A stretch of DNA of 64,000 nt from Planctomycetota bacterium (lineage in GTDB: Bacteria > Planctomycetota > Planctomycetia > Pirellulales > Pirellulaceae), in the NCBI GenBank assembly GCA_014238905.1, contig JABAAE010000004.1, positions 227,839 to 291,838 of the forward strand, written 5' to 3'. The position numbers and the translations under genes are program-made. Positions 18,257 through 28,104 of the stretch are shown in pieces (position 1 is the first letter of the stretch; the number at the start of each line of letters is the position of its first letter). The notes beneath the pieces were generated by a model. The model ran no database searches, was not told where the DNA came from, and saw nothing but the letters and a program-made list of their open reading frames with translations.

Positions 18257-21031
18257 TCAGCTCGATTCGCTTTCACCAGTGACCGATTCGGGGGCGTCTT
18301 GTTCGGTTGATTTTTTCTTGGTCGTTTTCTTTTTAGTCGTTTTCTTTTTAGTGGCTTTCTTTTTGGTGGCTTTCTTTTTAGCGGTCTTCTTTTTGGCCGA
18401 CTTTTTCTTCTTGCGGGGTCCTTTGGCAGCTTTCTCTGCCAGCATATCAAGAGCCCTTTCAAACGTTATTTCTTCGATGGTAATTGTCTTGGGGACGGTG
18501 ACATTGGTAGCGCCATCAGTGATATATGGGCCAAAACGTCCATCCAGAATGCGAACCTCTTTTTCGGTAATCGGCGATACCTCAAACTTCTTGAGCGGCT
18601 CCTTGGGAGTTGAATTTCTTCCCCGAGTCTTAGGTTGCTTTAAATACTCGATCGCCTGCTCCAGAGTCACATCAAGCGGCGAAACTTCTTCGGGAAGGCT
18701 GCGTGTTTCGGAACCACATTTAACGTAAGGGCCATACCGGCCATTAAAGGCTTCCACCGGTTCCTTCATTTCAAGATGCTCGCCCAGATTCCGGGGAAGA
18801 GACAATAGCTTAATCGCCGTTTCCAGGGTCACGTCGGCCGGCTCCATCCCCTTTAATAACGAAGCCATTCTACTGGGTTTGATTTTTTTACCTTTATCGT
18901 CTTCTTCTACCTCGCCGAGTTGAACGTATGGTCCAAATCGACCGGACTTCAAAAAGATCGGTTTGGCCGTTTCCGGATCCAATCCCAACGGTTCTTCACC
19001 GACTTCGGCATCATCGAGCATTTTCAATGCGATTTCGAGATTCAACTCATCCGGTGGAAGTTCGGGCGGAATACTCGCTTTTCGCTCACCCTGCTCAATG
19101 TAAGGGCCATAACGCCCCACTCGAACGGCCACCTCTTCGGCTAGATCTCCTGATTCGGAGCTTACGACTTCGGATCGGCCCAAGGGAAAAGTGCAAATGG
19201 CCCGCGCGTCCACCTCACCAATTTTCTCCTCCAGCTTTCGTTTGAGCCCTTTGTGTTGCGAACCGAAATAAAATTCTCTGAGGTAAGCGACGTAGTCAGC
19301 CTCGCGACGGCTGATTGCGTCCATCGAATCTTCCATTTGAGCGGTAAACTCGTAGTCAACGAGTTCGTTAAAGTGCTCCTCCATCATTCTGACCATCGCG
19401 AATGCTGACCAGGCGGGCACCAACGCGTTCCCCTTCTTAAAGACATAGTCCCGCATTTGAATCGTTTCAATGATCGAGGCGTAAGTACTAGGTCGACCGA
19501 TGCCCCGCGCCTCCAATTCTCTAGTTAACGCCGCCTCAGAAAATCGAGATGGTGGTTGGGTCGTATGCGATTTTCCATCCAGGCCATCGCACCGGATCGA
19601 TTCCCCTTGGGAAACCGATGGCAGAATCTTTTCCTGGTCTGCCAATTCGGCGTTGGGATCATCGGAACCCTCCACATAGGCTCTCAAGAACCCGGGGAAA
19701 TCAATCGTTTTTCCCGAAACTTGGAATACCGCTCCATCACCCTCCAATGAAATCACAATATTCCGCCCTTCGGCGTTCACCATCTGACAGGCAATCGTCC
19801 GCTTCCAAATCAACTCAAACACCCGAAACTCATCGGACGTTAATTTCGATTTCAAATCCTGCGGCAAAGGGAACGAATCATTTTGAATGGCCGGACGAAT
19901 CGCTTCGTGAGCTTCTTGGGCATTTTTGACTTTCGACGCATAGGTCCTTGGTCCATCGGGCAGAAATTTCTCTCCGTATTCGGTGTTCACCAAACTACGG
20001 GTCGCATTAATAGCATCGTTGGAAAGGGTTGTTGAATCCGTTCTCATGTACGAGATGAATCCATTTTGATACAGGCTTTGGGCGGCACTCATTGTCCTGC
20101 GGGCTGTAAAACCGAGTTTGCGGTTGGCTTCCTGTTGGAGAGTGCTGGTGGTAAAGGGCGGATAGGGTTTTCTGGAGTAGGGTTTCACCTCCAATTTGGC
20201 AACTTTGAAAGTCGCCGATTGCAGACGGGACGACAGTTTTTCCGCATCCGTTTCGTTCAGTAATAACAGGTTTGGATTTTTCAACTGCCCATTACGGGAA
20301 TCGAAATCCTTTCCGCTGGGAATCTTCTTACCGTCAACGGAAACCAGCGTTGCCGAAAAATTCTCGTTCTTCAAATTCGAAAAACGCCCAATCAGATCCC
20401 AGTAAGTTGCAGTGACAAAAGCAATCCGTTCCCATTCACGCTGAACGATCAAACGGACTGCTACCGACTGAACCCGTCCGGCACTTTTCCCCAGACTTTT
20501 TTTCCAAAGAAACGCGGACATTTCAAAACCGTAAAGCCGGTCAAGAATTCGTCTGGTTTCCTGAGCCTTGACCAATCCGTCATCAATGTTCCGGGTATTT
20601 TCAAGAGCTTTCTGGATGGCGGATTTGGTAATCTCATTAAAAACCAATCGCTTGACCGGGACCTTCGGTTTGAGAACCTCTTGCAAATGCCAACTGATCG
20701 CTTCTCCTTCACGGTCTTCATCGGTCGCCAGAAAAAGCTCACTGGATTCTTTCACCAACTTCTTCAATTTGGCCACATGCGATTTTTTATCCGGTGGAAC
20801 GACATAAACCGGATCAAAATCATGATTTACATTGACACCCAAGTTCGCCCATTCCTCTTGCTTGAGGTTTTCAGGCATCTCTTTTCGACCGCTGGGTAGA
20901 TCACGAATATGACCGATACTGGCTTCGACAACGTAACCTGGCCCAAGGTATTTCTCGATCGTTCGTGCTTTGGCGGGTGATTCAACGATCACCAATGATT
21001 TTTCGCCGCCGGATTTTTCTTTTTTTGCCAT
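18257..21031 (-). CDS. topA: DNA topoisomerase I (type IA) with lysine-rich C-terminal tail
   Basis: 924 residues. N-terminal Toprim domain (SLVIVESPAKARTIEKYLG, FLATDEDREGEAISWHL), then the topoisomerase core with the catalytic tyrosine Tyr328 in SYMRTDSTTL, TARRTMSAAQSLYQ and RGIGRPSTYASII. Instead of the zinc fingers of the E. coli enzyme, the C-terminal region has four repeats containing GRYGPY or GRFGPY (about 640-870). Residues about 874-908 are a run of (A/T)KKK units resembling histone H1 or actinobacterial/planctomycete basic tails, followed by an acidic end. It relaxes negative supercoils; the tail probably adds non-specific DNA binding. Confidence 0.95.
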   Translation of the reverse strand: MAKKEKSGGEKSLVIVESPAKARTIEKYLGPGYVVEASIGHIRDLPSGRKEMPENLKQEEWANLGVNVNHDFDPVYVVPPDKKSHVAKLKKLVKESSELFLATDEDREGEAISWHLQEVLKPKVPVKRLVFNEITKSAIQKALENTRNIDDGLVKAQETRRILDRLYGFEMSAFLWKKSLGKSAGRVQSVAVRLIVQREWERIAFVTATYWDLIGRFSNLKNENFSATLVSVDGKKIPSGKDFDSRNGQLKNPNLLLLNETDAEKLSSRLQSATFKVAKLEVKPYSRKPYPPFTTSTLQQEANRKLGFTARRTMSAAQSLYQNGFISYMRTDSTTLSNDAINATRSLVNTEYGEKFLPDGPRTYASKVKNAQEAHEAIRPAIQNDSFPLPQDLKSKLTSDEFRVFELIWKRTIACQMVNAEGRNIVISLEGDGAVFQVSGKTIDFPGFLRAYVEGSDDPNAELADQEKILPSVSQGESIRCDGLDGKSHTTQPPSRFSEAALTRELEARGIGRPSTYASIIETIQMRDYVFKKGNALVPAWSAFAMVRMMEEHFNELVDYEFTAQMEDSMDAISRREADYVAYLREFYFGSQHKGLKRKLEEKIGEVDARAICTFPLGRSEVVSSESGDLAEEVAVRVGRYGPYIEQGERKASIPPELPPDELNLEIALKMLDDAEVGEEPLGLDPETAKPIFLKSGRFGPYVQLGEVEEDDKGKKIKPSRMASLLKGMEPADVTLETAIKLLSLPRNLGEHLEMKEPVEAFNGRYGPYVKCGSETRSLPEEVSPLDVTLEQAIEYLKQPKTRGRNSTPKEPLKKFEVSPITEKEVRILDGRFGPYITDGATNVTVPKTITIEEITFERALDMLAEKAAKGPRKKKKSAKKKTAKKKATKKKATKKKTTKKKTTKKKSTEQDAPESVTGESESS
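18308..18412 (-). repeat. Imperfect 15-bp repeats encoding the TopA lysine tail
   Basis: About six imperfect copies of a 15-bp unit rich in A/G on the coding strand specify the AKKKT/TKKKA series. Such in-frame repeats can expand or contract by slippage without a frameshift. Confidence 0.7.
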
Positions 21032-22054
21032 TATTTCTGGGTCACTAATAATTCATTTCCAATCGCAAATCGACATGCGGTTTCAAATCCTATTGGATTC
21101 CGACGGTCGCCTACCCCGGGCAATCAATGCCGTCTCCCAATTACGAAAGGGGGTAAAGCCGCGTCAAAATCAACAGGAATCACCAAGTCTGGGAGATGGG
21201 ATGCGCTAGTGCATGGTCCACCTGCCCCGACATAATGTTCGTGAGACCTCGATTTGTAATCAGTATCAGCAGTCGCCCATCAAAAAAATAAATGACCTTC
21301 AGTCAAAAGGTCATGATCGTTTTTTTCCGAATGAAAGTTCTTGAAAAATAAATCAAACGTGCTTGACAAGCGTTTAGTACTGAATTGTTTCCTGTAAACG
21401 TTATAGGGGAACAGAGAACAGCTTTGTCAAGCCGTGCAGCCAAAATAAAGGCGATCTGATGATCCGCCAATTCATCTTTCAAACTCCCATTTGCCTTTAA
21501 AAGACGGTCAACTCCTACTTCTTGGATCTGCCACAAACCGGTTCCCCAGCGGCTCAAAACAGTCCTTGGTAATGGAATTCCGGTGCCGATTCACCATCTC
21601 ACACAGTGAAAATACGGATTTTAGGGAATACAGATTTTGAATTCCAGAAAAAATCAACCGAGTGGGAAGAACTTCTGATTCCGGCAAACTACCGCGTAGG
21701 ACTTCCTGAAAACGGTTGATGGTGCGCCTTTATCAAGCAGAATCCTCGATTTGGAGCCAATGTGGAATTGAAAATAATCCGAAATTCCTCGAAAATCGCT
21801 TCTGGGATTGTGAAATCGCATACTCAATCTAAAATCTGCGATTCTCCAAATCGACCGATGTCGAGGTCGAAGCTGCCATGTCCGTCCAGGGCATGTTGGC
21901 ATTCGCAATCAAATCGTTACGAGGCTTTCGACAGCGGCAACATTGATCACAGCTTGGACTGCCACCGATATTGGTGACAATTCGTGATTGCCTTGATTCA
22001 ATAGAGACATGAATTCAATAAAGACATTCTTTAACAACAACAAAAGAGATTGAA
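21032..22054. other. Long intergenic region upstream of topA and the PpiD-like gene
   Basis: About one kilobase between divergent genes. Three frames of about 70-85 codons (21303-21557 and 21654-21908 minus, 21762-21977 plus) have no motif and no good start sites. It holds a hairpin at 21292-21314. Promoters for both flanking genes should lie at its ends. Confidence 0.45.
21292..21314. terminator. Hairpin flanked by A-run and T-run (bidirectional terminator-like)
   Basis: ATGACCTT (21292-21299) pairs with AAGGTCAT (21307-21314), loop of seven bases. An A-rich run precedes it and GATCG plus seven T follow, so it could terminate transcripts in either direction. No gene ends at it, unless the weak minus-strand frame 21303-21557 is real. 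Confidence 0.4.
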
Positions 22055-24565
22055 ATGGCTGCTGGCCCACTCCATTGGTTTCGAAAGAACCAGAAAATAA
22101 TGCTCGTCGTCTTCGGCGTGCTGTTGATATTCGTATTTACCGTCGGCGGAATCCTTGATGGACTCTTTAATAATCAAGGACAACAGGTGGAATCCGTGAG
22201 AGAGGTCGCCACCACCAGTTTCGCTAGTTTCACCAACCGCGATATGGATACATTCGCCGAAGCCAACCGATATGCGGCTGATTTTACTTTTGCGCTCTAC
22301 CAACAAGCTGGTTTTTCGGCTGATGGCCAAACCAGTAAAGCCAAAGCCGTTTACATTCAACCAATCAACACCAACGCCAATACCGAAATCCGGGACAGGG
22401 AAATTCTCTATCGGCTTTCTCTGGCCGAATATGCCAAAGAAAAAGGGATGTACGTAGGAGAAGATATTCTGAATGAGTATTTTAGCAAGCTATGTAATAA
22501 CGAACTGGGCAATCAGAGCAAAACGGTCGAGTCATTCAGCCGTGAATTAGAGCAACGATACTCGTTAGATTCCATCAAGAACCACCTCAAGACAGAACTT
22601 CTGGCGCTTTATGGATCGAGATTGATTAATGCCGGATTTGCATCGGACCGAGCAACCCCAACGGAAATATTTGAGGGATTAAAAAGGCTGCAGGAAAAAG
22701 TCCAGGTGGAGTATCTGGAAATTCCCGTGAGCGACTTCAAGAGTGAAGCAAGTGATGACCAGCTTTCGGATGATGAACGAAAAAAACTCTACCAAGAAGG
22801 GTTTGACCGCGAACCCAATTTTGCTGTTGGCCCCGGATTCAAAACACCAAGACGTGCAACGATCGGCTATTTTGCAGCCAAGCGACAGGATTTCCTTGAT
22901 CGTGAAAAAAAGAAAATAACCGACGAGGCTATTCAAGCCAAATATGAAGAATGGGTCAACGACGAGAAAAGCGAAGTCATTGAATCTCCGGAGCCAAGCC
23001 AACCGGCCGATGGAGGATCGTTCCAACCCAAACCGGAAGACTCCGAAGACAACGGATTGGAAGAAGATGGTCAATTAGAGACTCAACAACCGGGCTTAAA
23101 TTCTCCAGAGAATGCTTCGGAACCAACATTACCTCTAGACCCTGCAACTCCTGAAAAAGCAACTCCTGAAAAAGCAACTCCTGAAAAAGAAAACGCCAAT
23201 CCACCCGCTGCCAAAACTGAATCGAATTCCGGCAGTGATCCCTGTTCGGTAGATTCTCTACAGGACCAACCAAAGGCAGCCGACGATCAGGCTGTGAAAA
23301 AGAAACCGGTAGAACCTAAACCAGCAGAAAAAGCGGCTGTCGTTCCGCAAAAAGAAACACCACAAGAAAATGGGACAACCAAAAAGGGTGATGACACACT
23401 ACCTCAATTGGGTACTGATGCACTTCCATCACTGAAGCCCCAGGACCCGGCAAACGACCCGGCACCGTCAGACGCACCCAATCCCCAACCTCCGATTACT
23501 TTGCAAGACGAAGCCAGCAAACCACAAGACAAGCCAAAGATTAAACCGCTGGACGATGAATTGCGCGACGTCATTCGTACCGAATTGGCGCAAGAGATGA
23601 CCGACGAAGCTTTAAAAAATGCAATTGACGACGTCGAAGCAAAGCTGGCCGATTACCTCAACGATTACGACTATTACAAATCCAATCCGGAGGATTCTGA
23701 CGAGCCTAAAAAACCAAATTTCGAAAAAATCGCCCTCTCCTATGGACTTGGATTCAAGGAATTCGTTGAAGTTGATTTCAAGACTCTGGAAGATTCGGAC
23801 TTTGGACGAACTCCTATGCAGCCACAACAACCTGGCAATCCAGAAACACCTCCGATTACGGCCTTGGCGGTTTTCTTCCGTGATTTTGATTCCGGTTCCA
23901 ATCAGGCCCTTCATCGCACCAGTGTCAGCAGCGACGGCATCCAGTACATCTACTGGGTGATCGATCGGAAACAGGCGACAAAGGTTGATTTAGAAAAAGC
24001 AGGACCAGCCATCGATGAGTATTACGCGCAAGTCCAAGCCCTCAAACTGGCCGAGGATTATGCCGGATCGGTAGCCGCCGAAGTGGTGGAGGGCAAACAA
24101 CTTCTTTCCGCTGCCTATCCTGAAAAAACTATGAAAAGTGCTGAATTCGGATGGATGGAAACGGAGAGTTTTCTGGAAGACCTGGTGCGGCAAAATCCAC
24201 AGTTTGAACAGCAGTTTGCAAGCCAATTGGCACCTCGAATGGGGTCTATTAAGCCAGAAGGAGAGGACACAACAGCTTTAGAAGGTGTCACTCATCAGTT
24301 CATGGACACCATTTTCAAGCTCAATGAGAATGAAGCCGGCGTTGCTGTCAATTTTGACAAAGACAAGGTGTACGTTGTCCAAGTTGTGAAGAAAACGATA
24401 CAGGGTGAATCCCAAAAATCAAAAATCTTTGACAATTTCAAATTCAAGCAGGCTAATCAGGTCAGCCAATTAAACGCCCGGAAAGCCCTCGTAGACGCAA
24501 GACAGGGTTCGTTTCTGACCGACAAATACTCGGTCCGATGGTTCGGCGAACCCGAAAACAGGTGA
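22055..24565 (+). CDS. Membrane-anchored PpiD/SurA-like protein with Pro/Glu/Lys-rich linker
   Basis: 836 residues. One N-terminal membrane helix (about 14-36, IMLVVFGVLLIFVFTVGGIL) after a short cytoplasmic start, then a helical SurA_N-like region (YRLSLAEYAKEKGMYVGEDILNEYF). A low-complexity segment (about 305-500) rich in Pro, Glu, Lys and Asn carries a triple PEKAT repeat. The C-terminal third resembles periplasmic folding factors (EVVEGKQLLSAAYPEKTMKSAEFGWM, VYVVQVVKK). The layout matches periplasmic SurA/PpiD chaperones, but I do not see a clear parvulin active site, so isomerase activity is uncertain. Confidence 0.7.
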   Translation: MAAGPLHWFRKNQKIMLVVFGVLLIFVFTVGGILDGLFNNQGQQVESVREVATTSFASFTNRDMDTFAEANRYAADFTFALYQQAGFSADGQTSKAKAVYIQPINTNANTEIRDREILYRLSLAEYAKEKGMYVGEDILNEYFSKLCNNELGNQSKTVESFSRELEQRYSLDSIKNHLKTELLALYGSRLINAGFASDRATPTEIFEGLKRLQEKVQVEYLEIPVSDFKSEASDDQLSDDERKKLYQEGFDREPNFAVGPGFKTPRRATIGYFAAKRQDFLDREKKKITDEAIQAKYEEWVNDEKSEVIESPEPSQPADGGSFQPKPEDSEDNGLEEDGQLETQQPGLNSPENASEPTLPLDPATPEKATPEKATPEKENANPPAAKTESNSGSDPCSVDSLQDQPKAADDQAVKKKPVEPKPAEKAAVVPQKETPQENGTTKKGDDTLPQLGTDALPSLKPQDPANDPAPSDAPNPQPPITLQDEASKPQDKPKIKPLDDELRDVIRTELAQEMTDEALKNAIDDVEAKLADYLNDYDYYKSNPEDSDEPKKPNFEKIALSYGLGFKEFVEVDFKTLEDSDFGRTPMQPQQPGNPETPPITALAVFFRDFDSGSNQALHRTSVSSDGIQYIYWVIDRKQATKVDLEKAGPAIDEYYAQVQALKLAEDYAGSVAAEVVEGKQLLSAAYPEKTMKSAEFGWMETESFLEDLVRQNPQFEQQFASQLAPRMGSIKPEGEDTTALEGVTHQFMDTIFKLNENEAGVAVNFDKDKVYVVQVVKKTIQGESQKSKIFDNFKFKQANQVSQLNARKALVDARQGSFLTDKYSVRWFGEPENR
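23144..23188 (+). repeat. Perfect 15-bp tandem triplication inside the PpiD-like gene
   Basis: Three exact copies of GCAACTCCTGAAAAA (23144-23158, 23159-23173, 23174-23188) encode ATPEK repeats in the disordered linker. Identity at the DNA level points to recent slippage. Confidence 0.9.
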
Positions 24566-24624
24566 TCTTGATCTGTAGCTTGTTAAATCGCTTGATCAAT
24601 CTCACCGGAGAACTGTCAGATCCT

Positions 24625-25902
24625 TTAGGCCAACTTGCCCGATTCACTCCATTCCTGCAAACGCTTCCAGCAGGTCAATAGCATCCTTGGATAATGAAAG
24701 GGGCCTTTCCAGAGGTTTCCCTTTAACGGCACACTTAACGTCCCGTCCCGGTGCAAATAGCCAAACCACTCTCCAAATTCAGGATCTGCGAAATGATCAA
24801 ATGACCAATCGTGTATCCGCTGATGCCATCTCTTGTATTTTTCCTCGCCGGTTAGCAAATAGGCGTAAAGGCTACAGATAATTGCTTCATTGTGGGGCCA
24901 CCAGAATTTCATGTCATGCCAATACTCCTGAACTGGTAATCCCTTAACATCCACAAAGTAAAGAATACCGCCGTACTCCTCATCCCAACCACGCAATAAC
25001 ATCCAGTCAAGAATCTGGCAGCCCAGATCGATCAATGAAGAGTCTTTTCGAACTCTTGCCTCCTCGAGAATAAACCAGCCAGCCTCTATGGCATGACCTG
25101 GGTTCAAAGTCCTCCCATCAAAATGATCGAGAATTTCGCCGGTTTCAGAAACCGTCTCCATCACACATTGCAGATCCGGTTTCACAAAGAAGGTCTTTAT
25201 TTCCAAGATGGCCTGATCAATGATCTCCGCAGCCGTTTCCAAACCAATCGATTCACGAAGTTGTTGAGCTGTTCCAATACGGATCATGGCTGGCCCAATG
25301 GAACGGGTTGTCCGCTGGGATGTCCACTTGGGAGGAAACCTCAAAGAATCTTGACCACAGGATAAAAATTCCTCAAAACAGGAAACGGCCAAATCCCGGT
25401 AGGCTTGCTGGTCGGTTGCTTTAGCGAGTTCTCCGAACGCAATCGCCGCAAAACTCTCTGAGAAAGCATACCGCCTCTTGCGAATCGGATGACCTTGGCG
25501 GTCCAAGTGAAACCACATGCGACCATCCGAGGCATCAAACCCGTGTTCTCTAAGGAAGTCTCCACCAGCCACTGCAATATCCAACCACTCACTACGAGCC
25601 TGTTCATTTGCCAAGAGTGGATCATTGCACATCTTTGCCAGCAGCCAAGTGAATCGACCCTGCTGCCAAACTCCTTTGTCAGTATCCAACACCGAACCGT
25701 CCCGATTCAGTGAGGTCATGAATCCACCGTATTGTCTATCGACGGCATTCTCCAACCAGAATGGAAGACAATCATTAACCAGCTGATCCCGGTAGAATGT
25801 TGAGAGATGGTCCAAATGGAAACTCACAGGAATAAAAAAACGATCAGAAAAATGACTGCTCTGGTAATCTACTATGAATCGAGCTACCGCTCGACAGCAC
25901 AA
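24625..25902 (-). CDS. N-acylglucosamine 2-epimerase (AGE) family protein
   Basis: Up to 425 residues; the first 25 or so do not look like the family and the true start may be nearer 25827 (a GTG giving VSFHLDHLSTFY). The body has the (alpha/alpha)6-barrel segments of the AGE family: CLPFWLENAVDRQYGGFMTSLNRDG, GVWQQGRFTWLLAKM, GRMWFHLDRQGHPIRKRRYAFSESFAAIAFGEL, LNPGHAIEAGWFILEEA, GILYFVDVKG, WWPHNEAIICSLYAY, and FGEWFGYLHRDG. The conserved histidines and arginine of the sugar site are present. Members epimerise or isomerise N-acetylglucosamine, cellobiose, mannose and others; substrate cannot be told. It converges with the PpiD-like gene. Confidence 0.85.
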   Translation of the reverse strand: MCCRAVARFIVDYQSSHFSDRFFIPVSFHLDHLSTFYRDQLVNDCLPFWLENAVDRQYGGFMTSLNRDGSVLDTDKGVWQQGRFTWLLAKMCNDPLLANEQARSEWLDIAVAGGDFLREHGFDASDGRMWFHLDRQGHPIRKRRYAFSESFAAIAFGELAKATDQQAYRDLAVSCFEEFLSCGQDSLRFPPKWTSQRTTRSIGPAMIRIGTAQQLRESIGLETAAEIIDQAILEIKTFFVKPDLQCVMETVSETGEILDHFDGRTLNPGHAIEAGWFILEEARVRKDSSLIDLGCQILDWMLLRGWDEEYGGILYFVDVKGLPVQEYWHDMKFWWPHNEAIICSLYAYLLTGEEKYKRWHQRIHDWSFDHFADPEFGEWFGYLHRDGTLSVPLKGNLWKGPFHYPRMLLTCWKRLQEWSESGKLA

Positions 25903-26177
25903 TCAACGCGGTTTGCAGTTGAACTATTATTTTTCAGTGATCAAAACAGCAACACCCACAACGCCAGCCGGATTTTTACACCGATTTTTACCCGGGGAAT
26001 TAGATGGACCGCGCGGTGACAACAGGAGGTGATAGGAGGCCAAAGTAACCCTCTCCGATCGACCTTCATAGAATCCAGATCATTTTGAAACGGGTGTAAC
26101 CAACCAATGATCGAAAAAATCCGCAGTCATTCGCCGCGGTCAATCAGTCTCTAATTTGATCCGTGACCGTCTGAGAG

Positions 26178-26972
26178 CTATTGGGCAGCGACGGCTTCTG
26201 CTAGACCATAAAATTCAGAGAGCGATACATTCCGAAAATCACTAATGTATCCAGTCGCATTTTCGATTCGCTCTCGATCTTTACTGGAAAGTTGCCAGAC
26301 AACATAGTGCTTGGTTTTTGCTTCCACGGCGGTGCCAAAGGCACTATTTTTTGGCCGATATACTCGGTCGACTTCTTTGGGAATCAATCCATGTCTGGAA
26401 ATGGCCTTATTCAATTCCAACCGGGCAAATGGCGGCATTTGACGGGGATCGGTAGCACTTAACTTGGAATACCAATCCGCAAATTCCACGTACGCAGTCA
26501 TCGAATCATCGCTTTTAGACTGAGTTCCCTTGATCCTGTAGGTCATTTGGTCACTGGATAAAATTAATTCCTTGGTCGAGTCATCAAAGCTCTCAGTAAA
26601 CTTTGGATTAAACAGGAACGGTTCTTTATCAGAAAGATTCTCGCGAGTCTTCAATAATTCGACGTATCCATCCACTGTTTCATGATCAAGAGTGACCTTT
26701 GTTTTCTCCGATACGTTAAGCAAAACAAATCGTCCCAGCTTGCGTTGGTACACGGTGATTTTCTCAGGGCCGGTTCGAGAAAAGTCATAAACCGCCGTGG
26801 GCGTAAACAACGTAATGTTTTCAAACACCGGTTGACGCGATTTCCCGGTGTATACCTCTGTTTCAATTCGCATATCCTGCCCGTTGGCACTCGTCTGGAA
26901 CGGCTTGGTAAATAAAACCGAGCTCACTAGACCTGCCGCGAACGACGTCCCCAGAAATGTTCGGCGATTCAT
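26178..26972 (-). CDS. Tat-like exported protein of unknown function
   Basis: 264 residues. AAAGGA is spaced five bases before the ATG at 26972, and the N-terminus is a twin-arginine-like leader (MNRRTFLGTSFAAGLVSSVLF). The mature part is beta-rich in its first half (IETEVYTG, VYDFSRTGPEKITVYQRKLGRFVLLN) and helical later. No catalytic or binding motif recognised. The good ribosome binding site and leader make the gene real; function is unknown. Confidence 0.75.
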   Translation of the reverse strand: MNRRTFLGTSFAAGLVSSVLFTKPFQTSANGQDMRIETEVYTGKSRQPVFENITLFTPTAVYDFSRTGPEKITVYQRKLGRFVLLNVSEKTKVTLDHETVDGYVELLKTRENLSDKEPFLFNPKFTESFDDSTKELILSSDQMTYRIKGTQSKSDDSMTAYVEFADWYSKLSATDPRQMPPFARLELNKAISRHGLIPKEVDRVYRPKNSAFGTAVEAKTKHYVVWQLSSKDRERIENATGYISDFRNVSLSEFYGLAEAVAAQ

Positions 26973-27646
26973 ATTTTTCCTTTAAAAATTCTTCGTCGGA
27001 TGGCTTGCCTGAAGACCGATCCCTATCGGAACTGGCAAAGCTGCCACTGAAGCAACAGCGAGGTATAGGAACTTGCGGACCTTCTGTCGAGGCTGATTTT
27101 TATATCAAATTGTAAATTGCACGGGTCTTTTTGAAGACCATTGCTAGTTTATCCGAATGGGGAAGACCCTTTACCAGACATCGACAGCCCTGATTCACAA
27201 TCACCGATGGAATCCGTCCAACGAATGCCGTTGGTCGATGCCTGATTTCAACACCCGTAAATCACACCAACCCTGAATTTCAGGCTCCGAAAAACTAGAG
27301 AACAAAAACCAGGGAACGAATCAAACCACAAGATCAATTCGATAACGGGGCCAAGCTGGTATCAACGGTTCATAATGACCGTTATCCCGTCCAATGACGC
27401 AGGCGGTTCTGATCCCCGGGGCAAAGACGTCAGCAGGACTCCCAAGACGAAATCCCTTCTCTGGGACGGTGGACCAGCGGTTCCCGATGAAATCTGCCTA
27501 AAAGCTGGATCCTCGCAAAAGGATCAATCTGGGTAACCCGAAAGAGCAAATCAACTGGACCAGCAGAATGTCAGAGGAATTCCGACACTGATAGCACTGG
27601 AGAATCGGGGCGATCTGCCCAAAACAGAGAATCTCAGCGACTGGCC
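26973..27646. other. Intergenic region, no gene seen
   Basis: About 670 bases without a frame that shows motifs or a credible start. No tRNA-like or repeat structure noticed. Confidence 0.45.
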
Positions 27647-27850
27647 TTAGACCTGTTCACGGTATGTGAAGAAACTGACCACTGCCAGTCCGCCCCCACC
27701 TAACGAGAATACAGCATCCAGCATCCAGCTATATCCCTTCAACGGGGAAATAGTGCTCATACCTGCAAACGACAGGACTAGATCTGAAAGAAACAGCAAC
27801 AAAACCAGGACGCCACAAACCATCCCAATGATGCACAATACCTTTTGCAT
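27647..27850 (-). CDS. Small two-helix membrane protein
   Basis: 67 residues: MQKVLCIIGMVCGVLVLLLF begins the first membrane helix, and MLDAVFSLGGGGLAVVSFFTY forms the second, with a short loop between. GAGGA stands eight bases before the ATG at 27850, which supports translation. No family recognised. It stands alone between longer spacers. Confidence 0.6.
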   Translation of the reverse strand: MQKVLCIIGMVCGVLVLLLFLSDLVLSFAGMSTISPLKGYSWMLDAVFSLGGGGLAVVSFFTYREQV

Positions 27851-28104
27851 TAGGTGAATCCTCTACGATGCGTACCGTGGGCAATAACACCACGGATAAT
27901 TGATTAGTATAATTCAGGCTTTATCGGTGTCACGTCCGCATTTGGACAGACTTCGTATTGACTCAAAAATGACCAAATCTCGTCATCTTAAACTGATCGT
28001 AACGATTCTACTTTTCATTATACCCACGTATTTCATCCTAGAGATGATGTCAATTCCAACAAGTAGCCCTTTTTATACAGATGTCTATCGTAACTCCCCC
28101 CATG

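Noticed and set aside
18093..18728. A 211-codon plus-strand frame with a Phe/Val/Leu-rich stretch
   Set aside because: It is antisense to the 3' end of topA; the hydrophobic run mirrors the lysine repeats.
21250..21263. A tRNA-Thr-like anticodon arm (CGATTTGTAATCAG)
   Set aside because: No D-arm, T-arm or acceptor stem can be built around it; the resemblance is likely chance.
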